From: a virus
Strand: one strand, 5' to 3'
DNA length: 64,000 nt
Virus record (IMG/VR): IMGVR_UViG_3300024346_010589
Span: 18,064 to 82,063 of that record
Of the stretch, positions 41,353-51,600 are shown in pieces. Position numbers and translations under genes: made by a program. Below the pieces are notes generated by a model that was given only the letters and a program-made list of their open reading frames with translations, ran no database searches and was not told the DNA's origin. Position 1 is the first letter of the stretch. Each line of letters opens with the position of its first letter.

Positions 41353-44300
41353 GGGCAATACTGCAAGCCCCATACGAGACTATAGTAACACTCAGCGGTG
41401 TCTGGCGTTAAAGTTATGCTTGTATGCTCCCCCGGAAACTGCAGGACTCCAAAAGCCTCCGGCCCCTTGAAGCTAAAGTCTGTATCAACAACTATAGTGG
41501 AATGGTCAGCTGATTTTGCTCCTCCCGAATAATCGACAACTTTGGTGCTTGTTTTTATAGTTACGCTTAAACCAGGGTTTCCCAAACTATACACAGCCAA
41601 AAGAGGATTTCTTATTGGTTGAGAAAATGTATATGTTTGAGCTGAAGCTATGTTGCACATCTTGAAAGAATTACCCCCTGATGTCGGCGGCTTATCTGCG
41701 AAATCCCTTAAAGCCCAAGGGTGGTATGTTGGGGCGATAGGTAACTTAGGGCTACTATCAAAAGAAACTTTTCCATATTCTGGGTGGTCTATAATCAGAT
41801 TTGAATTCATCCATACGCTCTCACAATCAGTTGGGTCGCTATTATCCTTAGTGTCAGAATCACCTAAAGACTCCTTGCTTGATGGAATGATTATTTCAAA
41901 ATCATAATTAGCATAACAGTCCATCTCCTTCATTGTCTCGTCGTCTGAATTGATAAAGAGTTGAACTTTTTCGGAAAAGTCGCTCAACTTATTAGTTTTT
42001 ACTCCAAAAAATAAATCAAGTTTTTCACCAGGCTTTATTGCTGGTAAATGGGAATAATCTCCCCTGTATCCATTACTAGAGGTAACGTTTCCTATATTGT
42101 AGTCTGTTATCTGTAAGCCTGAATCTGCCTTAAATACTCTTATCGGCATACCTTTAAATGCAACACCTGTATTCTTAACTCCGTTTGTTAAATTTGAGTT
42201 TGCGGCCCACCCTCCATTTATGTTTTCTACTATCCCTTGTCTTGACACTTCGTATTGGGTATTAAATGAAGTCCACAATATATTTGAAGCCTTAGGGTCG
42301 TCTGAAAATAAATCTTGATTGTCCGAGTCGCCAAAGTATTGGCCGCCGTAACCTTTCACTATTGACCCTAATCCCTGATCTGGCTGCGTGAAAGTTAAAT
42401 CCCTAACGTTTCCTCCTTTGGGTATACCTTCTTTTAATATTTCAGTAGTGTATTTTAATGCGGTGTTTTGGCCTTCGATATTAATTAATGTGTTTTTTAG
42501 TTTTACATCGTGAGGGCCACAATTATATAGAACTATCGATAATACGTTCTGATAACCATTATCATTGGTGAGCATTTCTACAACTTTTATCAAGTCCATT
42601 ATCCTAGTTACTTCTCCATTTAAGTCACCCCCTTGCGTTATGGGAAAAAAGAACTGAGGAGTCTTGCCTGGCGGCTCTAAGTATGGCGCCGGCTTATCAT
42701 AATCATAAACATAATTTGGAGCGTAGTCAGACAATTGTCCAGGTACGCCTACCCTAGCAAACATAAACACCGTTGGCATTTCCTCTTTATACCATGCGGG
42801 ATTATCTTTGCCCAGGTCAGGATTATTATAAGCTGACTTTCCGCCATCCCTTTCTTTAAATTTATATTGCTCCATCTTGGCATATGGATTTTGAGATTGA
42901 TAACCATACTTTTTAAGCGTCTCGTCAGATGGTCTTCTGACCGCCAAGTCTCCTCCTTTTCTTAATTCAGCGCACATGTCAAGAGTATATTGGCTATAAA
43001 ATTTATTATAGTCGTGACTTGCCCCCTTTAGGGGCATGGTGGCGTCAGCGGTTGTAAAAACTCCATCGCTTAGCATTACAACTATTCTATCTGTCACATG
43101 TTCGGCTCGTGGGCTATTATAAAACTGAGCCAAGGCCTGGCTAACTGCTCTAGGTGAATCTTCCAATAGTGGGTCGTTAGGATCTTTTATGTCTATGCTC
43201 TTATAAGATTGCACTTTATCAAATGAGCTTGGGTAATCTGAAACATCCTGAATTACCTGCCTTGTATCCGCCATCAGTATAAAACCAAGATTAACTCTTT
43301 TTTGGTCTATTTTTATTTTAAATCTATCTAGGTTTTCTAAATTGTAATCATTATTTTCCAGTTCTTCCTGTAACTCTTTTAGCGGGTCATATAATTTAGA
43401 AATTAAACTATTTAAAACTTGATCGTCTGCTGGCCAAGGAGGAACAGTATCGTCTCCACTCCTGGACCCAAAGCTTAATGGTGGAGCGCTGAACTCACCA
43501 TTGTATGATTCGGTTCCAGGCATGACATAACTATCGTGAGCTGTTATCATTTTTAAAACCACATCTATACATACCTGATACTTTGTTTTGGTGACGCCAT
43601 TCGTCTCCATAGAGGCAAATGTCATGCTCCCCGTCGTGTCAACTATAAAAACTAAATCAACAGCTTTAGATTTTGCAGTTTTCGAGTCTTGATCAAGGTC
43701 AAAACCAGCACCCTTTGCAGCCATCAATTGAGAAGAAAAAGTGCAAAGCTCATGGGTCGTTATTGGATCATATATTTCTGCTCCATAACAGGGTTTATCT
43801 TCATCTCTTCCTATTCCAAAAACATTCCTTAGATCCTCCTCTATTGAAGTTGTGGACTCTATAAATGTCGCAGATATTGTGTGATTATTTTTGTATATTA
43901 TATCGTGCCCCCAACTAGGACAATAGAAGCTCGAAATATAAGGCCTGCTTGGCGAAGTGATGTAACTTCCATCCTTTAGATATGGGCGCGGCATTTGAAA
44001 CCTAAACTTCTTGTAACCAAGATGACTCTCAAGGAACTGCAATATTTCAGACGCTTCTTCGTCACTTCTTTGTTCAAATGTCAAATTAAAAGTTGATAAG
44101 TTTCCGTTAATACCCCTTTTGAATTTTTTGTTGTAGTATTTTAGAAAACTTGACTGAATATTATCGGGCGTCTGCTCTAAGCTAAATGCCAAACTTGGCT
44201 TGTGGTCAAAGTTCCTGACCTCCAACCATGGATATTTAGGTATTTCATTCGGGTCTTTTAAGTAAATACTACTCCTGCCCTGAACCGCAGACACAAGCAA

Positions 44301-46409
44301 CCAGAAATCATCCTTCGCTTCTAGTGTAAAATTCTCTAAAGGCGTAAAGATTACGTACAGGCTTTCTGCGTCTATGTCTGAGTCTATCTGCATCCTTCTG
44401 TAGTTTTTAAGATAAACCTGCCTTTTTCTGGGTGCCCCGGTTGCTGGATCTATTACCTCTGACGGTATATTCGAAACATGCTCTGGTAAAAGAACCTTAC
44501 TGAACATACAATCCTCTGGGCAGACTTGCATCTTCTTCATCATGATATTTCCGCTTATTATGAAATCTTCACCCCTTATTGTTATGAACTCTTCTGTAGT
44601 CTCCTCAAAGTATTGAGCTCCATCCTCTGATTCGAATAGTTCATTTCTTGGAGTTATTCTATCTACATCAGTTGGTCTCCATAATTGATCTGCCAAGTCA
44701 GTGGTGAGCAGCTCTTGCTGCCTAGGTTCTAATTCACTTTCACCGACTTCGTCAAACCATTGCACAGAAGTGTTCTCTCCGGCAGAAGATGTTGCTCTCA
44801 AGTTTGCAACGTCGGACTCATCTCCTTCTTCAAGTATTGGCCAAAAAGCGTATTGGTTTTTTGATATTTTTTTCTTTATCTTTGTTTTTCCAACGTTAAA
44901 AATAGAGTTCTTTGGATCTGCAACTGTTATGTAAACGCAATCTTCTTCTTCTACATCTACATCATCAGTAAAAGTTATTATTCCCCCGGTTATTGGAGCC
45001 AAAGGGTCTTCCGGATACCTTTTGATTGTTTTTATTTTATTGGTATCAATTGTTATAACCCCATCTCCTTCTTCCAAGGTGAAGGTGTTTAATTTTATTT
45101 GCTCGCCCTTTTTGAAGTGAGTAGTTTCATCTATGAATATAGGTATCAGTGCATCAATTCTTTTGTTGTAACCAGCGTGACTCTCCACGCTTGACAGAGA
45201 GCTTTCTGTATTGCATATAAACTTAGCATTTACATTATTATTATTCCTATAAGAAATAGTATGGTTAAATTGAGTACAAGTATATTTTAAGTCGCTCCTG
45301 TATGGGTACGAAAACTCAAAGTTGAACGCCGATATCTCGCTTGACAATAACCTGTCGCCCTTATAATCGAGGCTAAAAATTGACTCGTATGCAAATGATT
45401 TTTCCTGCAAGAAGTGGACAATAGCTCTAGCTTCCTTGTCTGTTCGGTTTCTAAAGTTTAATGTTAATTCCATCGGCAATGCGTTTATTGCCATATTGGT
45501 AACATAATCTTTACCTTCCCCCATTTTTAATTCTTCATTGATTGCTACAAAGTCAGACTTCGCTCCATAGGAAGGCCTCCAAACAAAATCTTGAGTCCAA
45601 TATTCTAATCCGTCTTTACTATTCGGACTATTGTATGAAGTTGACTCGTGATCCTTTATGCAATAAAAGAACTTACTTAAATTTCTTACTGATGGTTTTT
45701 TGAAAATAAATGAACCAGCACTCATTCCATAAACAAATAAAACTAACTGCGCAGAAACAGCCTCATCAGGTATTGAAGTGTTGGCTATATCTAATTGTAC
45801 ATCGTAGTATTCATTATGGTTTAATTCACTAGTCGCCATTAACCTATGAGTATCCCTTAGATTCGGCGCATAAAGCTCAACATCACTTTCATCATAAAAC
45901 TTTATACCAACACCAACTCCAATAGAATCTCCAATATTAACAGATCTATCTTGGTTCTCTGTTATATATGTTTTATAATTATCTATTAAACTAGTAGACT
46001 CATTATCCTTTTTAACATATACATTAATAGAATAACCTAAATTAGGATTAAGTTTAAAAAATTCACTAATGTTTAATTCTTTACTAGTCGATATAGTAAA
46101 ATCTTTATCTTGAGAAAAAACTAAATCATCTATTGATAAAATATCATTTTCTAAATAATAATAATTAGGATTATAATCTACATAAACATACTTTGCTAGA
46201 GTTACATCTTCACCTGTTTGTGCAAAATACTGTACACCCCTACCCGACAAATAAGGATCTTCTACGGGTCTATAAGAGCCAGACTCTGGGTACTCAAAAA
46301 GTTGCTCACTAGATCCAGTTGGTTCGTTGCGGAACACAAGATTTGCATCACCGCTCTGCTGCCACCATTGTACGCAATTAACATCCAATCCTGAATTCGA
46401 TATATCCAT
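41349..46409 (-). CDS. Large tail protein: two gpM-like domains and a von Willebrand A domain
   Basis: The 1686-residue protein contains two domains like lambda minor tail protein M, at about residues 310-405 (LTLNFRNRTDKEARAIVHFL) and 773-853 (FNLTFEQRSDEEASEILQFL, then CPSWGHDIIYKNNHTISATF). Next is a von Willebrand A domain with the MIDAS start VDLVFIVDTTGSM (D924, T926, S928) and DRIVVMLSDGVFTT. The C-terminal 450 residues look like Ig-type beta domains. Short motifs (VQWWQQSGD, VQYFAQTGED, VQWFDEVGE, AQYFEETTEE) recur before each gpM-like part. vWA domains bind ligands through a metal ion, so adhesion or tip assembly is likely. It replaces the small gpM of lambda in the operon. Confidence 0.8.
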   Translation of the reverse strand: MDISNSGLDVNCVQWWQQSGDANLVFRNEPTGSSEQLFEYPESGSYRPVEDPYLSGRGVQYFAQTGEDVTLAKYVYVDYNPNYYYLENDILSIDDLVFSQDKDFTISTSKELNISEFFKLNPNLGYSINVYVKKDNESTSLIDNYKTYITENQDRSVNIGDSIGVGVGIKFYDESDVELYAPNLRDTHRLMATSELNHNEYYDVQLDIANTSIPDEAVSAQLVLFVYGMSAGSFIFKKPSVRNLSKFFYCIKDHESTSYNSPNSKDGLEYWTQDFVWRPSYGAKSDFVAINEELKMGEGKDYVTNMAINALPMELTLNFRNRTDKEARAIVHFLQEKSFAYESIFSLDYKGDRLLSSEISAFNFEFSYPYRSDLKYTCTQFNHTISYRNNNNVNAKFICNTESSLSSVESHAGYNKRIDALIPIFIDETTHFKKGEQIKLNTFTLEEGDGVITIDTNKIKTIKRYPEDPLAPITGGIITFTDDVDVEEEDCVYITVADPKNSIFNVGKTKIKKKISKNQYAFWPILEEGDESDVANLRATSSAGENTSVQWFDEVGESELEPRQQELLTTDLADQLWRPTDVDRITPRNELFESEDGAQYFEETTEEFITIRGEDFIISGNIMMKKMQVCPEDCMFSKVLLPEHVSNIPSEVIDPATGAPRKRQVYLKNYRRMQIDSDIDAESLYVIFTPLENFTLEAKDDFWLLVSAVQGRSSIYLKDPNEIPKYPWLEVRNFDHKPSLAFSLEQTPDNIQSSFLKYYNKKFKRGINGNLSTFNLTFEQRSDEEASEILQFLESHLGYKKFRFQMPRPYLKDGSYITSPSRPYISSFYCPSWGHDIIYKNNHTISATFIESTTSIEEDLRNVFGIGRDEDKPCYGAEIYDPITTHELCTFSSQLMAAKGAGFDLDQDSKTAKSKAVDLVFIVDTTGSMTFASMETNGVTKTKYQVCIDVVLKMITAHDSYVMPGTESYNGEFSAPPLSFGSRSGDDTVPPWPADDQVLNSLISKLYDPLKELQEELENNDYNLENLDRFKIKIDQKRVNLGFILMADTRQVIQDVSDYPSSFDKVQSYKSIDIKDPNDPLLEDSPRAVSQALAQFYNSPRAEHVTDRIVVMLSDGVFTTADATMPLKGASHDYNKFYSQYTLDMCAELRKGGDLAVRRPSDETLKKYGYQSQNPYAKMEQYKFKERDGGKSAYNNPDLGKDNPAWYKEEMPTVFMFARVGVPGQLSDYAPNYVYDYDKPAPYLEPPGKTPQFFFPITQGGDLNGEVTRIMDLIKVVEMLTNDNGYQNVLSIVLYNCGPHDVKLKNTLINIEGQNTALKYTTEILKEGIPKGGNVRDLTFTQPDQGLGSIVKGYGGQYFGDSDNQDLFSDDPKASNILWTSFNTQYEVSRQGIVENINGGWAANSNLTNGVKNTGVAFKGMPIRVFKADSGLQITDYNIGNVTSSNGYRGDYSHLPAIKPGEKLDLFFGVKTNKLSDFSEKVQLFINSDDETMKEMDCYANYDFEIIIPSSKESLGDSDTKDNSDPTDCESVWMNSNLIIDHPEYGKVSFDSSPKLPIAPTYHPWALRDFADKPPTSGGNSFKMCNIASAQTYTFSQPIRNPLLAVYSLGNPGLSVTIKTSTKVVDYSGGAKSADHSTIVVDTDFSFKGPEAFGVLQFPGEHTSITLTPDTAECYYSLVWGLQYCP

Positions 46410-47608
46410 TATCTATAAGATTGTTTTATTGTTGCGGAACCTTGGAGGAACCCTCCTTCCGACACGCTTAAATTATCCTCTTCAACAACTCCATAATCTT
46501 TTAATTCTTGAGATGGTAAATCTGGATGAACCAAGCTTCCTGCCAACCTAAACTCTTTGAGCAGTCCTTGATTGTTGTCGGTAAATTCTTTACTGAAACC
46601 TATGTCTGATAACTGAACCGTTACATCAGCTCTTTGCCCTGATATTTTTAAAAATGGATCTAACTTTTCTCCTCTTATTCTTATACTGATGTCTATGGCT
46701 TCCTTGGTTACCCTTATTGGCAGCTCTCCTTCGTCGCTCATTTTTCCGCTTAGAGGTATTGGTACTTCTGGGTTTCTTGTGGACGTTATGCTGTATGAAA
46801 AATCTAAAGGATATTCTATTCCGACATCAGAGGCTCCAAGTATTTTTGTATTGATTGCGTGAGGTACGCTTATTTGTTGCTCTTTTAGGCATCCGTAATT
46901 TTCAATTATAGAGTCGGCCAATCCAGACTGGTACAACATTCTTCCATATATATCTAAACTCAAGTTTGATTCGACAACCTGAAAGGGTTGAGCCGAAAAA
47001 GAAAGTTCTCTTAAATACGCGTCTTCAAAAATGTAGTCACCAAAGCATCCGGTTATCTTTGTTTCGTTTACTTGTGGGTAAATATTAGGATCAAGCAAGC
47101 CCGTCAAGTCTGCAAAAGTATGAAGATTTCCAGTGTTCATGTAATAAGTAACATCCAAAGAACCTCTTACTATTCCTCCTGCTGCGTAATTCCTTAAGAC
47201 CTCAACTTCTCCATGCTCTATGTCTTCCTCGTACCTCAATATAGTCTCACCTGTAGACCTTACATTTATATAATAATCACCAGCAGATAAATCTTCAGTC
47301 AAGTAAAGTCCTTGTCCGCCAGGATAAGCAATTTTAGTTCCGCTTAATATATTTTCAACTGATTCTGGAAGTCTTACTCCTGGGCCATTGCGCGGACCCA
47401 TCAAGAAACCCGATTCATGAGCTCCAGTAAAATGTATATCTCCAGTTTGCAATGCGAATGATATATGATAATCCTCTATAAATTTCTTTGCTTGTATTGG
47501 TTGACTAGCAGATAAACCAGCTCTATTAGCAAAAACCATAACTGGCTCTTGACCCTCAGAAGCCATCAACAATGGAACATCTTCGTATCTATAAAAAGGC
47601 TTACTCAT
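46409..47608 (-). CDS. Tail protein, tail-tube-like paralogue (weak)
   Basis: A 399-residue beta-rich protein between the tube-like protein upstream and the gpM/vWA protein downstream. Segments such as VRGSLDVTYYMNTGNLHTFA, LRELSFSAQPFQVVESNLSL and DVGIEYPLDFSYSITSTRNP recall the repeated strands of the other tube-like proteins in the window, notably the 'S.(S/N)....D.....S.' strand patterns. Similarity is weaker than among the other three. It overlaps its neighbours as ATGA and TAATG. A distal-tail or tube-terminator role would fit its position after the tape measure gene. Confidence 0.5.
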   Translation of the reverse strand: MSKPFYRYEDVPLLMASEGQEPVMVFANRAGLSASQPIQAKKFIEDYHISFALQTGDIHFTGAHESGFLMGPRNGPGVRLPESVENILSGTKIAYPGGQGLYLTEDLSAGDYYINVRSTGETILRYEEDIEHGEVEVLRNYAAGGIVRGSLDVTYYMNTGNLHTFADLTGLLDPNIYPQVNETKITGCFGDYIFEDAYLRELSFSAQPFQVVESNLSLDIYGRMLYQSGLADSIIENYGCLKEQQISVPHAINTKILGASDVGIEYPLDFSYSITSTRNPEVPIPLSGKMSDEGELPIRVTKEAIDISIRIRGEKLDPFLKISGQRADVTVQLSDIGFSKEFTDNNQGLLKEFRLAGSLVHPDLPSQELKDYGVVEEDNLSVSEGGFLQGSATIKQSYR

Positions 47609-48630
47609 CTCTTATTATAGTAAGATTTATATGTTAAATTTACAGTCATTTTCCCGTCTGTCGAAGCGGCCATGTCTTCTCCTATTAATCTCGCACTCTT
47701 GACTACATAATGCTGAATCGGAACACCAAAGCAATCGTTAATTTTTATCGCAATGTCGTGAACCGTGGGAGACTTCAAGTATTTCCTCAAGCTTTGATAT
47801 TCGTATTTGTCTATATCTAAACTGAAAGAAGTGTTGGTCGTCACAGGCCATGCAACATCTACCTGTGCTGGCACAGAAGAGCCTACTGTGTAAATTGGGG
47901 ATATAGGTATGTCTATACTGTAGTTAAAAGATGTAACCCTATCTGTCGTTGCTCCAGCGCACTCTATAATGATGGACCCTTGATTTGGCAGCCTTATCTC
48001 GGGGAAAGGATTATCACCTGATGCGTTGTATATTCCGGCATTAGAATCTTCTGAGCCTATTGCAAATCCATCTTCCTGAAGAAATAGTCCGCCCTCATCT
48101 TCTTGTTCCATAAACTCAGGAGATCCACCTATGTCTCCGAAAACTCTTATTGATGTGGATGTCGTTGGAAGTTCCCCAACGCCGCAAGAAACAGAGTGGC
48201 TAGTTATATACCCCTTATCAAAACCAAAGTATTTCTTTCCATGATGAATACTTCCAGTAAATGGTACGTCTCCCGTGAATTGTAAAAAGAAATCCTCACT
48301 GACCAATACAGAATTAATCGAAAAAGAACCCTCCAGTGGGGCATTCAAAACAGCCATGCTCTCTGGAAAGCCGCTTATGTCTCCATCTACCGCACAATCT
48401 AAACTTTCTTCTCCTAATATATTAAATCCATTCTCGTCCAATATAAAAGACCCATCAGGCTGAGCAAATCTTTCTCTATCATTATAGAAATTTTTATTTA
48501 CATGCCCCCAACCAAGAACATTTATTGGTCTTTCATCTATCGCATAAGAGCCCGCAACGTTTTGAACTCCTGATATTTGAGTTCCGTTTATAAAGAATTT
48601 TTGTTCATAACCTAAAACAGCTTGCCTCAT
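47605..48630 (-). CDS. Tail-tube/distal-tail-like protein
   Basis: The 341-residue protein begins VLGYEQKFFINGTQISGVQN. Its C-terminal half carries the same layout as the two tube-like proteins at 60818 and 62243: RVTSFNYSIDIPISPIYTVG, then a strand block with FSLDIDKYEYQSLRKYL, IAIKINDCFG and a final SARLIGEDMAASTDGKMTVN with LTYKSYY. This repeats the 'SxNyS...GR...lG / sxSaL / ixi.ndC / ArLes...S.gdn.tVdl.ft' order. It directly follows the tape measure gene (ATGA overlap), so it may be a distal tail protein built on the tube fold. Confidence 0.6.
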   Translation of the reverse strand: MRQAVLGYEQKFFINGTQISGVQNVAGSYAIDERPINVLGWGHVNKNFYNDRERFAQPDGSFILDENGFNILGEESLDCAVDGDISGFPESMAVLNAPLEGSFSINSVLVSEDFFLQFTGDVPFTGSIHHGKKYFGFDKGYITSHSVSCGVGELPTTSTSIRVFGDIGGSPEFMEQEDEGGLFLQEDGFAIGSEDSNAGIYNASGDNPFPEIRLPNQGSIIIECAGATTDRVTSFNYSIDIPISPIYTVGSSVPAQVDVAWPVTTNTSFSLDIDKYEYQSLRKYLKSPTVHDIAIKINDCFGVPIQHYVVKSARLIGEDMAASTDGKMTVNLTYKSYYNKR

Positions 48631-51600
48631 GAGCTAAGTTCCCCACCTATTCTCTTTTCTTGCCTGATTACATCCAGCACGGCGCTCTTTATTTTTAATG
48701 AAAGTTGCTGCTCTTCTTCGTATGAGCTGTTAGAATTCTCTGTCGATACCGTTTCTTTTCCTGTTTGGTCTATGGATACATTAACGTTTATATTGTTGGT
48801 TACTTCGCTTTTTTGTTGTGGCGCTACAGCGGCTTCTTGTTTTTGGTTGAAAGACTGATTAAGCATCTCAGCAGGATCCACACTCTTGAGTCTGTTTGTT
48901 GGGGCCTGCTTTGGTACGGATGGAGCGGGAATTGTTGAAGGGCTACCAACTACTCCTCCTTCGTAATAACCCTGCTCACCCCTCTTGAATCCCTCTGGAT
49001 TCTGTAGGGCGAAACGCATCATGTTGGGATTCTCTCTGAGAAGCTTGTCTGTTGAGCTTTTCTTTATGATAAAATCGCCCTCGGTTAATCCTACTGGTCC
49101 AACATTATCTATTCCTCCTTTGCCTTGAACAATTGGAAGCCCACCAGTAGTGTTCATGCGATTTAAATTATCATAACCAATTCTCTTCGCAACAGGAGCT
49201 GGAACGAAGCCTTCTCCCGCTGTAAGCATTGCTGGTATCGAGCCTCCAGATTGATAACCTCTTGCCCTTTTAAGCATTGATGCATTATTTTCGTCAATAC
49301 CAATTTTTTGACCACGCATTATTTGCCTATGACTTTTTGGAGAATTATTTATGTACTCCCACTTAGTTCTCTCGTTTCGGCCAGACATCAAGTGATATCC
49401 CTTATTGTTTATAACTAAAGGCTCTCCAGTCTCAATATGATTACTTACGTCTTTATAATTTGCATTTAATCCCTGACTTCTGGCAAGCTTAAATGCACCT
49501 GAATCTTTTCCGAAACCCGTATGACCTTTTGCGGTATTTATAGCCTTATTTTTTGCCCATCCAACTGCTTTTTCAACATAAGGCTCCATTATGTCTGACA
49601 TTTGGGCTATTGCAAAGGTGCCCATAAACGAAAGCACAGAGCCGATTGTCTGCATTTTTTTATCGACTTTCTCGTTTTTCTTTTGCACGTCATAAGCAGC
49701 CTTCTCTAAGAGATAATCTTTATATTCCTGCATTACTGGATCTTTAGCTAAAAACCTTGCACTCAACCTAGGGTCTCCACGCTTGATATTTACGTCTGAT
49801 CTTAGGTCTAAATTGTTGAATTTATTTTTATCAAATGTTGGGGGTCCGTCATCTTTTGGCTTTTCTAAATATTTAGCTATCCCGCGAGAGACCTCATTCA
49901 TAACCAGTAACTGCGTCACACCTTGTCCGCCCCTAATGGCTCTATTTTCAGTGTTTTTATTGTTTAGCTCTTTGGCCATTCCGCCTATTGAAAAATTCTG
50001 TATCTCTCCGCCGTTTTGTTTGAATTGCTTTGCTTTGTCTTTAGGTACGACATACTCTCCTGCCGTTAACATTGCAGGAACTTTATCTACGCCTGCTGGG
50101 CCGTCTACAAATCCGCCTTTTGCGAAGTGTTGTATTTTGCCGCCTGAGAATTTATTGGGTATGTCCACTTGGTTACTACTGTTGCTGTCGGTCAACACCC
50201 CCATTTTTTTAGAAATGTCTTCTAACTTTACAAGTTGCCCATTAAGTCCCTTAAGTGATTCTTCGGCCAAGTTGATATTTTTTATTTCCTCGGATCTCTG
50301 AACTTTTATATTTTTTAAAATAGCAGTAGATTGATTATATATTTTTTGCTGCTCTTTTAATTCATTTTTGTAATTTGTAATTTCAGTTAATTGTTTACTC
50401 GTTGGAGATGCAATATCATTAAGGCTTTTTATTTTTTCTGTGCTTTTATTCATCCTTTTGCCTGATTCGGCCTGAACTCCATACTCAAATATCTCACCTT
50501 CTTGTCTTGAAGCGAAGCCTTCTCGTCTTATTTTATCAACGTTTTCTGCATCCCTTAGATCGTCACCTTTCCAAAATTCGAGCGGATTATTTATCATAGA
50601 TCCCTGAGAGAACGCTTTTTCCAAATGAGTCGCTTCTTCCTTGTCCTTAAATCTTGCTTTTAAGGTTTTTATTTCTTCTAACTGATTTTTTATTTCTTCT
50701 TTTTTTAAATTAATATTATCATTATTCGAAATCCGATCTTCTTGCGTAAACGTAAGGACTTTATTGGGCTCTTGGCTTGTTGATCCTTTTTCTATATTTA
50801 ACCGAATGCGGCCCATTATGTCATTGAATCCGCCTTCAAAGTCTCCTGCAATTTGTTTTATTTTTGTGAAACCATTATTAACCGCAGTCACAGTGTTATC
50901 AACCCCCTCGCTTACAACCTTCTCCATTTGATCTAACATGGCCTTTTTTTCTGCGGCTTTGATTTCTGACACCTTTTTCATTGCGGCTTCAAGGGGGGCT
51001 TTTCCTCCTGCTGTGTTCTCTGGAATCAAATTAGTTTTTGGTTTATTAACTGGTGTCTCTGAGTCTATTTGTTTTTTTAACGCTTCTGTCTGGCCATTTA
51101 TTGCAGATATTAAATCTTGATTCGAAGATATTATTCCTTCGTTTACTCCTACTAAGTGTGCAGTCTCGCTAGCTATTTTTTCAGCGTCAGACTTTCCTTC
51201 TTCTCCGGTAAATGCAAATGTTAAGTTTTTAACTATTTTGTCTATATTATTTTGCGTCATTCGATCAAGTAATTGCTTAGCTAAACCAAGACCAAAATCA
51301 TTCCACGCTTCTTTTGCACTCTTTGCGCCAGATCCAATGTCGTCAAACATCTGCTTGAGACCACTTCTTGCATTGTCAATTCCAATATCAACTAAATCTG
51401 CACTTAAATTTTCAGCCTCAACATTTATTTCAGCCATCTTTGTTCTGAACCTATCCATGACCCTGCTTCCATTTCCAAGCAGTTTATTGGTTTGCTCAAG
51501 AGAGTTTGCATAAGCAAGCATATTTTCAGCGTTAGGTTCAACCGTAGCTTTCATACCCGCAGTTCTTGTTCCCAATATTGAATTAGCTTTTTCTATTCCA

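Noticed and set aside
41353-41373. Upstream ATG (41373) as start of the QWF-repeat protein
   Set aside because: It would make a 25-base overlap, whereas the ATG at 41352 gives the ATGA overlap usual in this operon.
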